Assembly (NCBI RefSeq): GCF_015355765.1
Contig: NZ_JACWNA010000017.1
Coordinates: forward strand, 30,465-94,464
Reading direction: 5' to 3'
Source of the DNA: Actinomyces haliotis
GTDB lineage: Bacteria; Actinomycetota; Actinomycetes; Actinomycetales; Actinomycetaceae
DNA length: 64,000 nucleotides
Below, one piece after another: positions 36,073 to 46,451 of this stretch. The position numbers and the translations under genes are program-made. Below the pieces are notes generated by a model. That model had not been told where the DNA came from, did no database searches, and saw nothing but the letters and a program-made list of their open reading frames with translations. Position 1 is the stretch's first letter; every line of letters starts with the position of its first letter.

Positions 36073-37758
36073 TCAGGCCAGGTCCTCGGCGTCGACGACG
36101 TCGTAGGCGTAGCCCTGCTCGGCCAGGAACCTCTGGCGGTGCGCCGCGAACTCCTGGTCCACCGTGTCCCGCGTGACGACCGTGTAGAAGTGCGCCTGGC
36201 GGCCGTCCTCCTTGGGACGCACGATCCGCCCGAGCCGCTGTGCCTCCTCCTGGCGTGAGCCGAAGGACCCGCTCACCTGCACCGCGACGCTCGCGCCCGG
36301 CAGGTCGATCGAGAAGTTCGCGACCTTGGAGACGACGAGCGTGGTCACCTCGCCGGCGCGGAAGGCGTCGTAGAGCTTCTGGCGCTCGCGGACCGTCGTC
36401 GCCCCCGTGATGACGGGCGCGCCCAGGTGCTCGGCGAGGTCCTCGAGCTGGTCGACGTACTGGCCGATGACGAGCGCGCTCTCACCCTCGTGGCGCCCGA
36501 GGAGCGCGTCGACCACCGCCACCTTCCGCGGCGTCGTCGCGGCGAGGCGGTAGCGGTCCTCCGACTCCGCCGTCGCGTAGGTCATGCGCTCCCCGGCGTC
36601 GAGGGTGAGGCGTACCTCGGTGCACACGGCCGGCGCGATCCACCCCTGGTTCTCCAGGTCCTTCCACGGCGCGTCGTAGCGCTTGGGGCCGATGAGGCTG
36701 AAGACCTCGTCCTCGCGCCCGTCCTCGCGCACGAGCGTGGCGGTGAGCCCAAGCCGACGACGGGCCTGGAGGTCCGCCGTCATGCGGAAGATCGGGGCGG
36801 GCAGGAGGTGCACCTCGTCGTAGACGATGAGGCCCCAGTCGTGGGCGTCGAGCAGGTCGAGGTGCGGGTAGTCCCCCTTCCGCTTCGTGGTGAGGACCTG
36901 GTACGTCGCGATGGTGACGGGCCGGACCTCCTTGCGGGAGCCGGAGTACTCGCCGATCTCGTCCTCGGTCAGCGAGGTGAAGCGGATGAGCTCCTCCTTC
37001 CACTGGCGCGCCGAGACGGCGTTGGTGACGAGGATGAGCGTCGTCGTCGAGCTCTTCGCCATGGCCGCCGCGCCGACGAGGGTCTTTCCCGCCCCGCAGG
37101 GCAGGACGACGACGCCGGAGCCTCCCGCCCAGAAGGCGTCGACCGCCTGCTCCTGGTAGGGGCGCAGCGCGAAGGCGCCCGGCTCGCCGGCGGCGACGCC
37201 CTCGGGGGAGTCCTGCAGCGCGATGGGGTGCTTCTCGCCGTCGACGTAGCCGGCGAGGTCTTCGGCAGGCCAGCCGAGCTTGATGAGGGCCTGCTTGAGG
37301 TTGCCGCGCTCGGAGGGGTGGACGACGACGTCCTCGGGGGAGAGGCGCTCACCGAGCAGGCCCTTGGTGCGCTTGGAGCGCATGACCTCCTCGAGCACCG
37401 GCACGTCAGTGGCGTGCAGGACGAGGCCGTGAGCGGGGTCGGTGACGAGCTGGAGGCGCCCGTAGCGGCCCATCGTCTCGGCGATCTCGGTGAGCAGCGA
37501 GTGCGGCACCGGGAAGCGCGAGTACGTGATGAGGACGTGGATGACGGTCTCGGCGTCGAGGCCGGCCGCGCGCGCGTTCCACAGCGCCAGCGGCGTGATC
37601 CGGTAGGTGTGGATGTGCTCCGGGGCGCGCTCGAGCTCCGCGAAGGGCGCGATGGCGCGGCGCGCGTCGGCGGCGTCGGCGTGGGCCACCTCGAGGAGGA
37701 CCGTCTTGTCGCTCTGGACGATGAGCGGGCCGTCTGGGATCGCGGGGGAGGAGGACAT
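36073..37758 (-). CDS. XPB/Ssl2-like SF2 DNA helicase
   Basis: A 561-residue DEAD/H-type helicase of the bacterial XPB group. The N-terminal damage-recognition-like region includes LALWNARAAGL and LITYSRFPVP. Helicase motifs: Q region LRPYQEQAVDAF, Walker A LPCGAGKTLVGAAA, Ia LVTNAVSARQWKEEL, Walker B IVYDEVHLLPA (DEVH), III LGLTATLVRED, and in domain 2 ALVIGQYVDQLEDLA, LVVSKVANFSIDLP and QRLGRIVRPKEDG. The family unwinds DNA 3' to 5' and is thought to act in repair. The ATG at 37758 was chosen where homology begins. It is divergent from the next gene, its usual neighbour. Confidence 0.93.
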   Translation of the reverse strand: MSSSPAIPDGPLIVQSDKTVLLEVAHADAADARRAIAPFAELERAPEHIHTYRITPLALWNARAAGLDAETVIHVLITYSRFPVPHSLLTEIAETMGRYGRLQLVTDPAHGLVLHATDVPVLEEVMRSKRTKGLLGERLSPEDVVVHPSERGNLKQALIKLGWPAEDLAGYVDGEKHPIALQDSPEGVAAGEPGAFALRPYQEQAVDAFWAGGSGVVVLPCGAGKTLVGAAAMAKSSTTTLILVTNAVSARQWKEELIRFTSLTEDEIGEYSGSRKEVRPVTIATYQVLTTKRKGDYPHLDLLDAHDWGLIVYDEVHLLPAPIFRMTADLQARRRLGLTATLVREDGREDEVFSLIGPKRYDAPWKDLENQGWIAPAVCTEVRLTLDAGERMTYATAESEDRYRLAATTPRKVAVVDALLGRHEGESALVIGQYVDQLEDLAEHLGAPVITGATTVRERQKLYDAFRAGEVTTLVVSKVANFSIDLPGASVAVQVSGSFGSRQEEAQRLGRIVRPKEDGRQAHFYTVVTRDTVDQEFAAHRQRFLAEQGYAYDVVDAEDLA

Positions 37759-37876
37759 GGGCCGGAGTATCCCAAGCGGCGCCCGCGCGCGCCGTGATCG
37801 AGGTGACGCCTTCACCGGGGGCGGACCAGGGCCGCCGCAGCTCCGCCTACGAGCAGCCGCACCTGGACAGGGGCAG

Positions 37877-37882
37877 TAGGTT
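37877..37882 (+). promoter_or_regulatory. -10 element for leaderless helicase-associated gene
   Basis: TAGGTT, then 7 bases, then ATG at 37890. Confidence 0.55.
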
Positions 37883-37889
37883 GGACCGG

Positions 37890-40310
37890 ATGAGCACCTC
37901 GACCCAGGACACAGTCACCGGCCCCACCACCGCCGCGCCCGCGGCCGCCTCGGTCGAGCAGCTCGCCGCCCACCTCACCTCCCTGTCCAACCAGGACGTC
38001 GCCGCCCTCCTCCTCGCGCGCCCCGACCTCGCCGCACCGCCGTCGGGATCCTTCACGGCGCTCGCGGCCCGCGCCGGCGCCCGCCCAAGCGTCGAGGCCG
38101 CGCTCGCGGACCTCGACGCCCCCACCCTCGCCGTCGCGGAGGCCGTCCTGGCCCTCGGCACGCAGGACGTGGACGCGATCGCCGCGGGCCTGGGCCTCCC
38201 CGAGGACGACGTCGTCCGTCGCCTGGCGCACCTGCGCTCCCTCGCGCTCGTCGTCGAGGTGGGCCCGGTGGCCGGCCTCGTCGACGCCCTCGGCCCGCAC
38301 CCGCTGGGGCTCGGCCCCGTGTCCACGAGGGAGCGTCAGAACCTCCCGCCGAGCCTCACGGAGCTCGAGAACGGCGTCGTTCCAGGAGACCAGGCTGGGA
38401 GCGCGGACGCCTTGCGCGCCCAGGCGGACAGCGAACCGCTGTCGGAGGCCGCCCTCGCGATGCTTCGCGTCCTCACCTGGGGTCCGCCGGTCGGAACCGT
38501 CCGCGCCGGCGGCCGGGCCACAGGTGCGGCCGAGCTCATCGAGCGCGGCTGGCTCGAGCGGGACGCGGACTCCTCGGGCCGTACCCGCCTCGTCCTGCCG
38601 CGTGAGGTCGGCCTGGCCCTGCGCGGCGGCCGCCTCCTGCGCGAGCCCCTCGCCGCCCCTGACACGGGCGATCTCGACGTCGTCGACCCGGCCGCCGTCG
38701 CCGCGGAGGCGGCGCGCCTCGCCGAGGAGGCCGTCCGCCTCACGGGCGCGCTCCTGGACGAGTGGGGCCGTGAGGGCGGCGCCATCCTGCGCACCGGCGG
38801 GGTGGGCGTGCGCGCCCTCGCCCGCACGGTCGACGCCCTTGAGGTCGAGACCTCCGTGGCCGCGAGCCTCATCGAGGTCGCCGCGGGGGCCCGGCTCCTC
38901 GGGCTCGACGAGGCGGGCGCCACCTGGGTTCCGGCATCGACCGCGCGTTCCTGGCGCGCCGCCGAGCTGCCCGAGCGCTGGGCCCCGCTCGCCGCGGGCT
39001 GGGCCGTGAGCGCCCGCACGCCCTGGCTCGTCGGCACGCGCAACGACGACGGCTCCCTGCGTCCCGTCCTCGGCGCTGACGTCGAGGCCCCCTGGGCGGC
39101 CGCGCTGCGCCGCCGGGTGCTCCTGCTCCTCGCCGATCTGCCGGAGGGAGCAGCCGCGACGGCCGACTACGTGGTCGCGGCCCTCATCCACGCCCGCCCG
39201 CGCCGTCCCGTCCCGGAGGGCGCCGTCACCGCCGTCCTCGCCGAGGCCGAGCTCCTCGGCGTCACCGCGGGCGGGGTGCTGTCACGCGGCGGTCAGGTCC
39301 TGGCGGGGGCCTTCCGCAGCGAGGGATCCGCCTCCGGCGCCCCGGGGTCCGACGACGCCGCGGCCGGTCCCGCCACCGAGGGCGAGCTCCTCGCGGCGCT
39401 CGAGGACGCGCTCGCGGCGGACCTGCCCGCCCCGGTCGACATGCTCCTCGTCCAGTCCGACCTCACCGCGATCGTCCCCGGACGCCCCTCACCCGAGCTC
39501 GCGGCCGTCCTCGAGCGCGCGAGCGTCGTCGAGTCCCGCGGCGGCGCCCTCACGGTCCGCCTCACGCCGGACTCCGTCCGCGGCGCCCTCGACGCCGGCT
39601 GGTCCGGTGCCGAGCTCCTCGAGACGCTCGGCCGCTTCAGCCCGACGCCGCTGCCGGCGACCCTCACGTCCCTCGTCGACGACGCCGCTCGACGTCATGG
39701 TGCCGTGCGCGTCAGGGAGGTGGCCTCCGTCCTGCGGGTCCCGGACCCGGCGACGGCGGCGGGCCTGCTCGCTGACGAGCGCCTGGCCGACCTCGGGCTC
39801 GACGAGGTCGCCCCCGGGATCCTCCTGGCGACGGCGCCCGCCGGGCAGGTACTGCGCGAGCTGCGCGCCGGCGGTCTCGCTCCGGTCCTCGAGGACGCCA
39901 CGGGCCGGCTCCTGGTGACAGCCGACGGCGTCCCCGGCCGGCGTCGCGGCGCCCCCGCCCCGGAGCCGGCGAGCCCGGGCGGCGAGGTCTCGGTCCGACG
40001 CCGTCGCCCCAGCACCCGCGAGCTCGCGACCCTGGTCGGTCGGCTGAGGGCGGGGGAGGAGGCCCGTGCGGCCTCCGGCGCCCCTGCGGGTGCGGCGACG
40101 GACCCGGTCCACGCGCTCGCGCTGCTGCGCCAGGCCCAGACCTCGCGGGCGCGCCTGCTCCTGCGGCTGGCGGGTCCGGACGGGAAGGTCCAGGAGCGCC
40201 GGGTGCGGGTCCTCGCGGTCGAGCCCGGGCGCGTGCGCCTCGCCGACGTGGTCCGCGAGACCGAGCTGACGGTGGCGGTGCACCGGATCGTGTCGGTCGA
40301 GGCGGTCTGA
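37890..40310 (+). CDS. Helicase-associated domain protein (XPB partner)
   Basis: An 806-residue Ala/Leu-rich protein built of repeated winged-helix-like modules: LTSLSNQDVAALLLARPDLA at the N-terminus and a C-terminal region with DLPAPVDMLLVQSDLTAIVP and ATAAGLLADERLADLGLDEV. The last part resembles the helicase-C-terminal-like (Helicase_C_3) domain found in actinobacterial proteins next to XPB. No Walker motif is present, so it is not itself an ATPase. Divergent arrangement with the XPB gene across 131 bases suggests shared function. Its ATG is supported by a leaderless -10. Confidence 0.75.
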   Translation: MSTSTQDTVTGPTTAAPAAASVEQLAAHLTSLSNQDVAALLLARPDLAAPPSGSFTALAARAGARPSVEAALADLDAPTLAVAEAVLALGTQDVDAIAAGLGLPEDDVVRRLAHLRSLALVVEVGPVAGLVDALGPHPLGLGPVSTRERQNLPPSLTELENGVVPGDQAGSADALRAQADSEPLSEAALAMLRVLTWGPPVGTVRAGGRATGAAELIERGWLERDADSSGRTRLVLPREVGLALRGGRLLREPLAAPDTGDLDVVDPAAVAAEAARLAEEAVRLTGALLDEWGREGGAILRTGGVGVRALARTVDALEVETSVAASLIEVAAGARLLGLDEAGATWVPASTARSWRAAELPERWAPLAAGWAVSARTPWLVGTRNDDGSLRPVLGADVEAPWAAALRRRVLLLLADLPEGAAATADYVVAALIHARPRRPVPEGAVTAVLAEAELLGVTAGGVLSRGGQVLAGAFRSEGSASGAPGSDDAAAGPATEGELLAALEDALAADLPAPVDMLLVQSDLTAIVPGRPSPELAAVLERASVVESRGGALTVRLTPDSVRGALDAGWSGAELLETLGRFSPTPLPATLTSLVDDAARRHGAVRVREVASVLRVPDPATAAGLLADERLADLGLDEVAPGILLATAPAGQVLRELRAGGLAPVLEDATGRLLVTADGVPGRRRGAPAPEPASPGGEVSVRRRRPSTRELATLVGRLRAGEEARAASGAPAGAATDPVHALALLRQAQTSRARLLLRLAGPDGKVQERRVRVLAVEPGRVRLADVVRETELTVAVHRIVSVEAV

Positions 40311-40394
40311 CTCGCGGCCCGTGGCCGCGGGCGGCTCGAGGCGGCCGCGCTGCGCCCTCGCCGAACGAGCACGGGGTCTCCTGGACGCGGCCCG

Positions 40395-40400
40395 TAGACT
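40395..40400 (+). promoter_or_regulatory. -10 element for leaderless DUF3027 gene
   Basis: TAGACT, then 6 bases, then GTG at 40407. Confidence 0.55.
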
Positions 40401-40406
40401 GACCAG

Positions 40407-42002
<1,596 letters not shown>

Positions 42003-42026
42003 GCCGTTGACGTCCTGAACCGGTGC

Positions 42027-42075
42027 GAGCGGCCCCGGCACCACGACGATCATCGTCCTGGTGCCGGGGCCGCTC
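42027..42075. terminator. Bidirectional terminator hairpin
   Basis: A 24-base stem (42027-42050 with 42052-42075) with one mismatch, between convergent genes. Confidence 0.75.
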
Positions 42076-42108
42076 GGCGCGTCCGGATCCGCTCGACGTG
42101 GGGCTGCC

Positions 42109-43581
42109 TCAGCCCAGTCGCTCGCAGCTGATCCTCACCACGTGCGGCGCCGGCCACTGCGGTACGCGCGCCGTCGCCGCCGTCCCCACGCACTGCTCGG
42201 CACGCGCCTGGCTCACGGCCACCGACCACGGCTCCTGACCCACCCGGTAGACCATCGGCGCGCGGAAGCCGAGGAGCGCCACGACGAGCACGACCGCGAG
42301 GCCGATCGCCCGGAGAGCGCGGCCCCGCAGCCGGTCGAGAGCCACGAGGAGCGAGTCCGTCACGAGGACGGCCCCCGCGACGCCCCAGCGCCACGGGATC
42401 GGCGTGTGCTCCGGGTCGCTCGGCACCCCGCCGTTGCTCCGGCACGCGAGGAGCCACAGCCCGACGGCGAGCGCCACCCACACGACCGGTGCCCACCGCT
42501 GCAGAGCCGGCGTCCCGGGCTCAGCACCGCGCGCGGCCATGACGGCGACGAGGACGAGAAGGGCGAGCACCACCGCGAGCCCCGCCCAGCCCAGGCCGTT
42601 GACTCCGTCGTCCGCCTGCGCGTAGGTCGAGGTCACGGGCGCCAGCACGACGTTGACGAGGAGCCCGTGGACGACGTCGAGCGCGGAGCTCCCGGCGTGC
42701 GCGAAGGGCTTGACCCGGTGCTGGGTGAGGACCGCCGCCGCCTGGCCGGCGGCACCGAGGCACCACCCGAGCACGAGGCCCAGCCCGGCGGCGTCACGAC
42801 GGCGCACCGCCCCGACCGCGACCCAGGCGACGAGCGGGGCGAGCACGAGCACCTGCACCTCGGTGAGGGTGAGGACGAGGGCGACGAGGGCGGTGCCGAC
42901 CGCGACCGCCCGGCGCCGCCCGCGGCTCGTCGGTCGGGATCCCGACACCGGCACCGCTGCGCACAGCCACACCGTCATCGCCACGAGGCAGTACGTGTGG
43001 AGGCAGTTGAGGTTCCCGAGCACCTGCAGCCCGGTCGCGGGCGACAGCGCCGGTGCGAGAGCGAGCGCTACCCGGACGGACCTGTGCCGCACCAGCCCGT
43101 CGGAGACGGACCAGGTGAGGGCGCACAGCAGCCCGACGACCACGCAGGCCGCCACGGTGACGGCGCGTCCCCAGTCCGCGACGGGCACGAGCTCGTAGAC
43201 GACTCCGGAGACGAGTCGTGGAATGAGGTGGAGGTAGCCGCCGTAGGGCTCGATGATCGAGCGGGCGCCGTCGGTCCCCCAGCGCGCGAGGAAGAGCCAG
43301 CCGTCCTCGAAGTACAGGGAGTCCCAGGTGGCAGGACGCACGCGCAGAGCCGTGATGAGTGCGGCGGCGGCCGCGACGAGGCACGGCGCACCAAGGGCGC
43401 CGAGCACGGGCGCAACGCGCTGGGCGCGCGCCGCCCCCGGGGCGCGCCCCGGGGGCGGGCCCGGGATTAGCTCAGGGCCGGAGCCGCGGGCGTCGTTGTC
43501 GACGCCGTCGGTCCCGCCGCGGTCGATGAACGCGAGCGTGCCCGGCTCCGGACGCGTCGTGGGGGAAGGACAGGGCTCCAC
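42109..43581 (-). CDS. Polytopic membrane protein, GT-C glycosyltransferase-like
   Basis: A 490-residue protein with about ten hydrophobic segments. After the first helix an extracytoplasmic loop reads LYFEDGWLFLARWG followed by IIEPYGGYLHLIPRL; an acidic pair in this loop is where GT-C enzymes using polyprenyl-phosphate sugars keep their catalytic residue. The C-terminal 40 residues are extracytoplasmic. I infer an envelope glycosyltransferase but could not name the donor or acceptor. The start (GTG at 43581) is weakly supported; the first 50 residues are polar and may be partly untranslated. Confidence 0.6.
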   Translation of the reverse strand: MEPCPSPTTRPEPGTLAFIDRGGTDGVDNDARGSGPELIPGPPPGRAPGAARAQRVAPVLGALGAPCLVAAAAALITALRVRPATWDSLYFEDGWLFLARWGTDGARSIIEPYGGYLHLIPRLVSGVVYELVPVADWGRAVTVAACVVVGLLCALTWSVSDGLVRHRSVRVALALAPALSPATGLQVLGNLNCLHTYCLVAMTVWLCAAVPVSGSRPTSRGRRRAVAVGTALVALVLTLTEVQVLVLAPLVAWVAVGAVRRRDAAGLGLVLGWCLGAAGQAAAVLTQHRVKPFAHAGSSALDVVHGLLVNVVLAPVTSTYAQADDGVNGLGWAGLAVVLALLVLVAVMAARGAEPGTPALQRWAPVVWVALAVGLWLLACRSNGGVPSDPEHTPIPWRWGVAGAVLVTDSLLVALDRLRGRALRAIGLAVVLVVALLGFRAPMVYRVGQEPWSVAVSQARAEQCVGTAATARVPQWPAPHVVRISCERLG

Positions 43582-43658
43582 GGCTGAGGAGTCTCGTCCT
43601 CCGCCGTGGGGCCCGCTTCCGCCCCGAGGATGATCCTGGGAGCTTCGGAAGGAGGAGG

Positions 43659-44636
43659 TCAGTGCGTCACGAGCGCCTCGAGGCCGGTCGGGACCTCGCC
43701 CGTCGGGGTCGCCTCGACGATCGCGGCGTTCGCGATGATGCGGTCCACCGCGCCCACGGCGCGCCCGCCGGCGGCGTGCGGCGTGAGCACGAGGTTCGGG
43801 GCGTCCCAGAGCGTCGAGTCCGCAGGCAGCGGCTCGGGCGCCGTGACGTCCAGGCCCGCCGCGCTGATCGCGCCGGAGCGCAGCGCGGCCTCGAGGGCGT
43901 CCTGGTCGATCGTGGCGCCGCGGCCCACGTTGACGACGACGCTGCGGCGCGGCAGCAGCGCGATCCGCTCGGCGGAGAGGATCCCGGTGGTCTCAGGGGT
44001 CGAGGGCAGGACCATGACGAGCAGGTCCGTCTCCGGCAGCACGGACTCGACGTCGTCGACCGCGACCACCTCGTAGCCGGCCCGTGTCCCGGCACTGCGG
44101 GCCACGCCGCGGACCTGCGCGCCCAGGGCGGTGAGGACCGACGCGGTCTGCTGACCGATCGCGCCGAAGCCCCACACGAGAGCTCGCGCGCCGATGAGGG
44201 TCGTGAGCCGGTCGGGGGCGTTCAGCGGCTGCGCCCCGCCGAGGCTCCTGTCCCAGACGTGCTCGGACTGCGCCTCGAGAGCGCGCGGGAGGGAGCGGAC
44301 GCAGGCCAGCGCGAGGGCGACGGCGTGCTCGGTGACGGTGCGGTCGTGGAAGTGCCGGCCGGTGGTGATGGCGACCGACTCCGGGAATCCCGCGGCCAGG
44401 AGGTTGTCCGGGCCAGCGGCGAGGGTCTGGATCCAGCGCAGGCGCCTGAGGTAGCCGGGCATGGCCTTGAGGACCTCCGCCGCCCCGGAGCCGCCGCCGC
44501 CCCACAGGACCATGGCCTCGGCGTCGCGGTGCTCCTCGGGCACGGGCTGCGTCTCGGTGAAGAGGACGACGTCGTGACCGGCGGCGCGGATCGGCTCAGG
44601 ATCGAGGTAGCTGGTGTCGCTGAGAAGGATCTTCAT
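43659..44636 (-). CDS. D-isomer-specific 2-hydroxyacid dehydrogenase
   Basis: A 325-residue NAD-dependent dehydrogenase. The nucleotide-binding domain has ALVWGFGAIGQQTASVL (GxGxxG variant GFGAIG), and the catalytic domain shows the Arg in VVNVGRGATID, the Glu in LDVTAPEPLP and the His in LVLTPHAAGG. Substrate is a 2-keto or 2-hydroxy acid such as glyoxylate or hydroxypyruvate; it cannot be fixed from sequence. The ATG at 44636 is where similarity begins; the frame remains open far upstream only by composition. It is divergent from the purine permease across 99 bases. Confidence 0.92.
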   Translation of the reverse strand: MKILLSDTSYLDPEPIRAAGHDVVLFTETQPVPEEHRDAEAMVLWGGGGSGAAEVLKAMPGYLRRLRWIQTLAAGPDNLLAAGFPESVAITTGRHFHDRTVTEHAVALALACVRSLPRALEAQSEHVWDRSLGGAQPLNAPDRLTTLIGARALVWGFGAIGQQTASVLTALGAQVRGVARSAGTRAGYEVVAVDDVESVLPETDLLVMVLPSTPETTGILSAERIALLPRRSVVVNVGRGATIDQDALEAALRSGAISAAGLDVTAPEPLPADSTLWDAPNLVLTPHAAGGRAVGAVDRIIANAAIVEATPTGEVPTGLEALVTH

Positions 44637-44735
44637 GGCCTCAACCCTGTCACGGACAGGGCGTCGTCCCCGGGGCGGTCTCGAGTGACGAGGCTCAACG
44701 CGACGGCGGCGCGGCCTCTGGGACAATCGATTGAC

Positions 44736-46202
44736 GTGAGCACAACCTCTCCCTCCCGCACGTCCCAAGGCCAGGCCGCCGCCCCCGTCTCCGGCCTCGA
44801 CCACTTCTTCCACGTCACCGAGCGCGGCTCGACGATCGGCCGCGAGGTCCGCGGCGGCGTCGTCACCTTCTTCACGATGGCCTACATCCTCGTGCTGAAC
44901 CCGCTCATCCTGTCCACGCCGCACGAGGGCATCGCCCCCCTCGGCACGACCGAGCAGATCGCCGCGGGCACGGCTTTCGTCGCCGGCGTCATGACGATCC
45001 TCATGGGCGTCGTCGCCAACTTCCCGATGGCCCTCGCCGCCGGCCTCGGCGTCAACGCCATGGTCGCCTACACGATCGCGGGCACCGACGGCGTCACCTA
45101 CGCCGACGCCATGGGGCTGGTGGTCATCGAGGGCATCATCATCCTGGTCCTCGTCCTCACCGGATTCCGGGAGGCCGTCTTCAAGGCGGTCCCCGCCTCC
45201 ATCAAGACGGCGATCAGCGTCGGCATCGGCCTGTTCATCGCCCTCATCGGCCTCGTCGACGCCAAGGTCGTGCGCGCCGGCGGCACGCCGCTCGAGCTCG
45301 GCCTGGGGGGAAGCCTCCAGGGCTGGCCCGTCCTGGTCTTCCTCGTCGGACTGTTCCTCATCATCGTGCTCCACGTGCGCAAGGTCAGAGGAGCGATCCT
45401 CATCGGCATCATCTCCTCGACGGTCCTCGCCGCGGTGATCGAGGCCGTCGCCCACCTCGGTGCCTTCGACGCGGTCGACAACCCCACCGGCTGGTCCCTG
45501 AGCGTCCCGAGCCTGTCCGGCTCCCCGGTGGACCTGCCCTCCCTGGCGACCCTCGGCCGCTTCAGTCTCCTGGGCTCGGTGGACAAGATCGGCGCCATCA
45601 GCCTCGTCCTGCTCGTCTTCTCCCTCATGCTCGCCGACTTCTTCGACACCATGGGCACCATGGTCGCCATCGGCGCCGAGGGCGACCTCCTCGACGAGGA
45701 CGGGAACCCGCCCCGGACCCGCGAGATCCTCGTCGTGGACTCCGTCGCCGCCATCGCCGGCGGGATGGGAGGCGTCTCCTCGAACACCTCCTACGTGGAG
45801 TCCGCAGCGGGCGTCGGCGAGGGCGCGCGCACCGGCCTGGCCTCCGTGGTCACCGGTGCGCTCTTCCTGCTGAGCATGTTCCTCGCCCCGGTGGTCTCCA
45901 TGGTTCCCTACGAGGCGGCCACCCCGGCTCTCGTCATCGTCGGCTTCCTCATGATGACCCAGGTGACGGACATCGACTGGACGCGCCCCGAGATCGCGCT
46001 GCCCGCCTTCGTCACCATCATCATGATGCCGTTCTCCTACTCGATCACGAACGGCATCGGTGCCGGCTTCATCGCTCACGCGGTCGTCCAGGTGGCCCGT
46101 GGCAGGGCGCGGGACGTCCACCCCCTCATGTGGCTCGCCTGCGTGCTCTTCGTCGTCTACTTCACCCTGACGCCCATCAAGGCCATCCTCGGCGTCGCCT
46201 GA
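44736..46202 (+). CDS. NCS2/AzgA-type purine permease
   Basis: A 488-residue polytopic permease of the adenine/guanine/hypoxanthine (PbuG/AzgA) branch of the NCS2 family. Characteristic segments: GREVRGGVVTFFTMAYILVL, ALAAGLGVNAMVAYTI, SIKTAISVGIGLFIALIGL, MLADFFDTMGTMVAIGAEG and GGVSSNTSYVESAAGVGEGA, the last two being the substrate and signature regions. About 13 hydrophobic segments fit the fold. It imports purine bases with protons. The GTG at 44736 is preceded by GACAAT and 8 bases, so it may be leaderless. Confidence 0.92.
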   Translation: MSTTSPSRTSQGQAAAPVSGLDHFFHVTERGSTIGREVRGGVVTFFTMAYILVLNPLILSTPHEGIAPLGTTEQIAAGTAFVAGVMTILMGVVANFPMALAAGLGVNAMVAYTIAGTDGVTYADAMGLVVIEGIIILVLVLTGFREAVFKAVPASIKTAISVGIGLFIALIGLVDAKVVRAGGTPLELGLGGSLQGWPVLVFLVGLFLIIVLHVRKVRGAILIGIISSTVLAAVIEAVAHLGAFDAVDNPTGWSLSVPSLSGSPVDLPSLATLGRFSLLGSVDKIGAISLVLLVFSLMLADFFDTMGTMVAIGAEGDLLDEDGNPPRTREILVVDSVAAIAGGMGGVSSNTSYVESAAGVGEGARTGLASVVTGALFLLSMFLAPVVSMVPYEAATPALVIVGFLMMTQVTDIDWTRPEIALPAFVTIIMMPFSYSITNGIGAGFIAHAVVQVARGRARDVHPLMWLACVLFVVYFTLTPIKAILGVA

Positions 46203-46451
46203 CACCCCGCCGTGCGCCGCGTCGCCGCCTCTGGGTGAGCGGTGCCGGCGACGCCTCCTGGCCCCGGCCCGCGGCTCCTGCCGCGTGCCGGGGCCACGTG
46301 CGCACGGCCGGGCGCCGGCGGGCGCAGCGTCGTACCGGCTCCCCTCCCGGGGCGCCCGTGCGCCCGGCGTACCATCACGGGCGTCGTCGCCGCGGCCGTC
46401 CGCCAGCCGGCGCCGTGCCCACCCTGCCAGCAGATCGAGGCTCCCGCTGCC

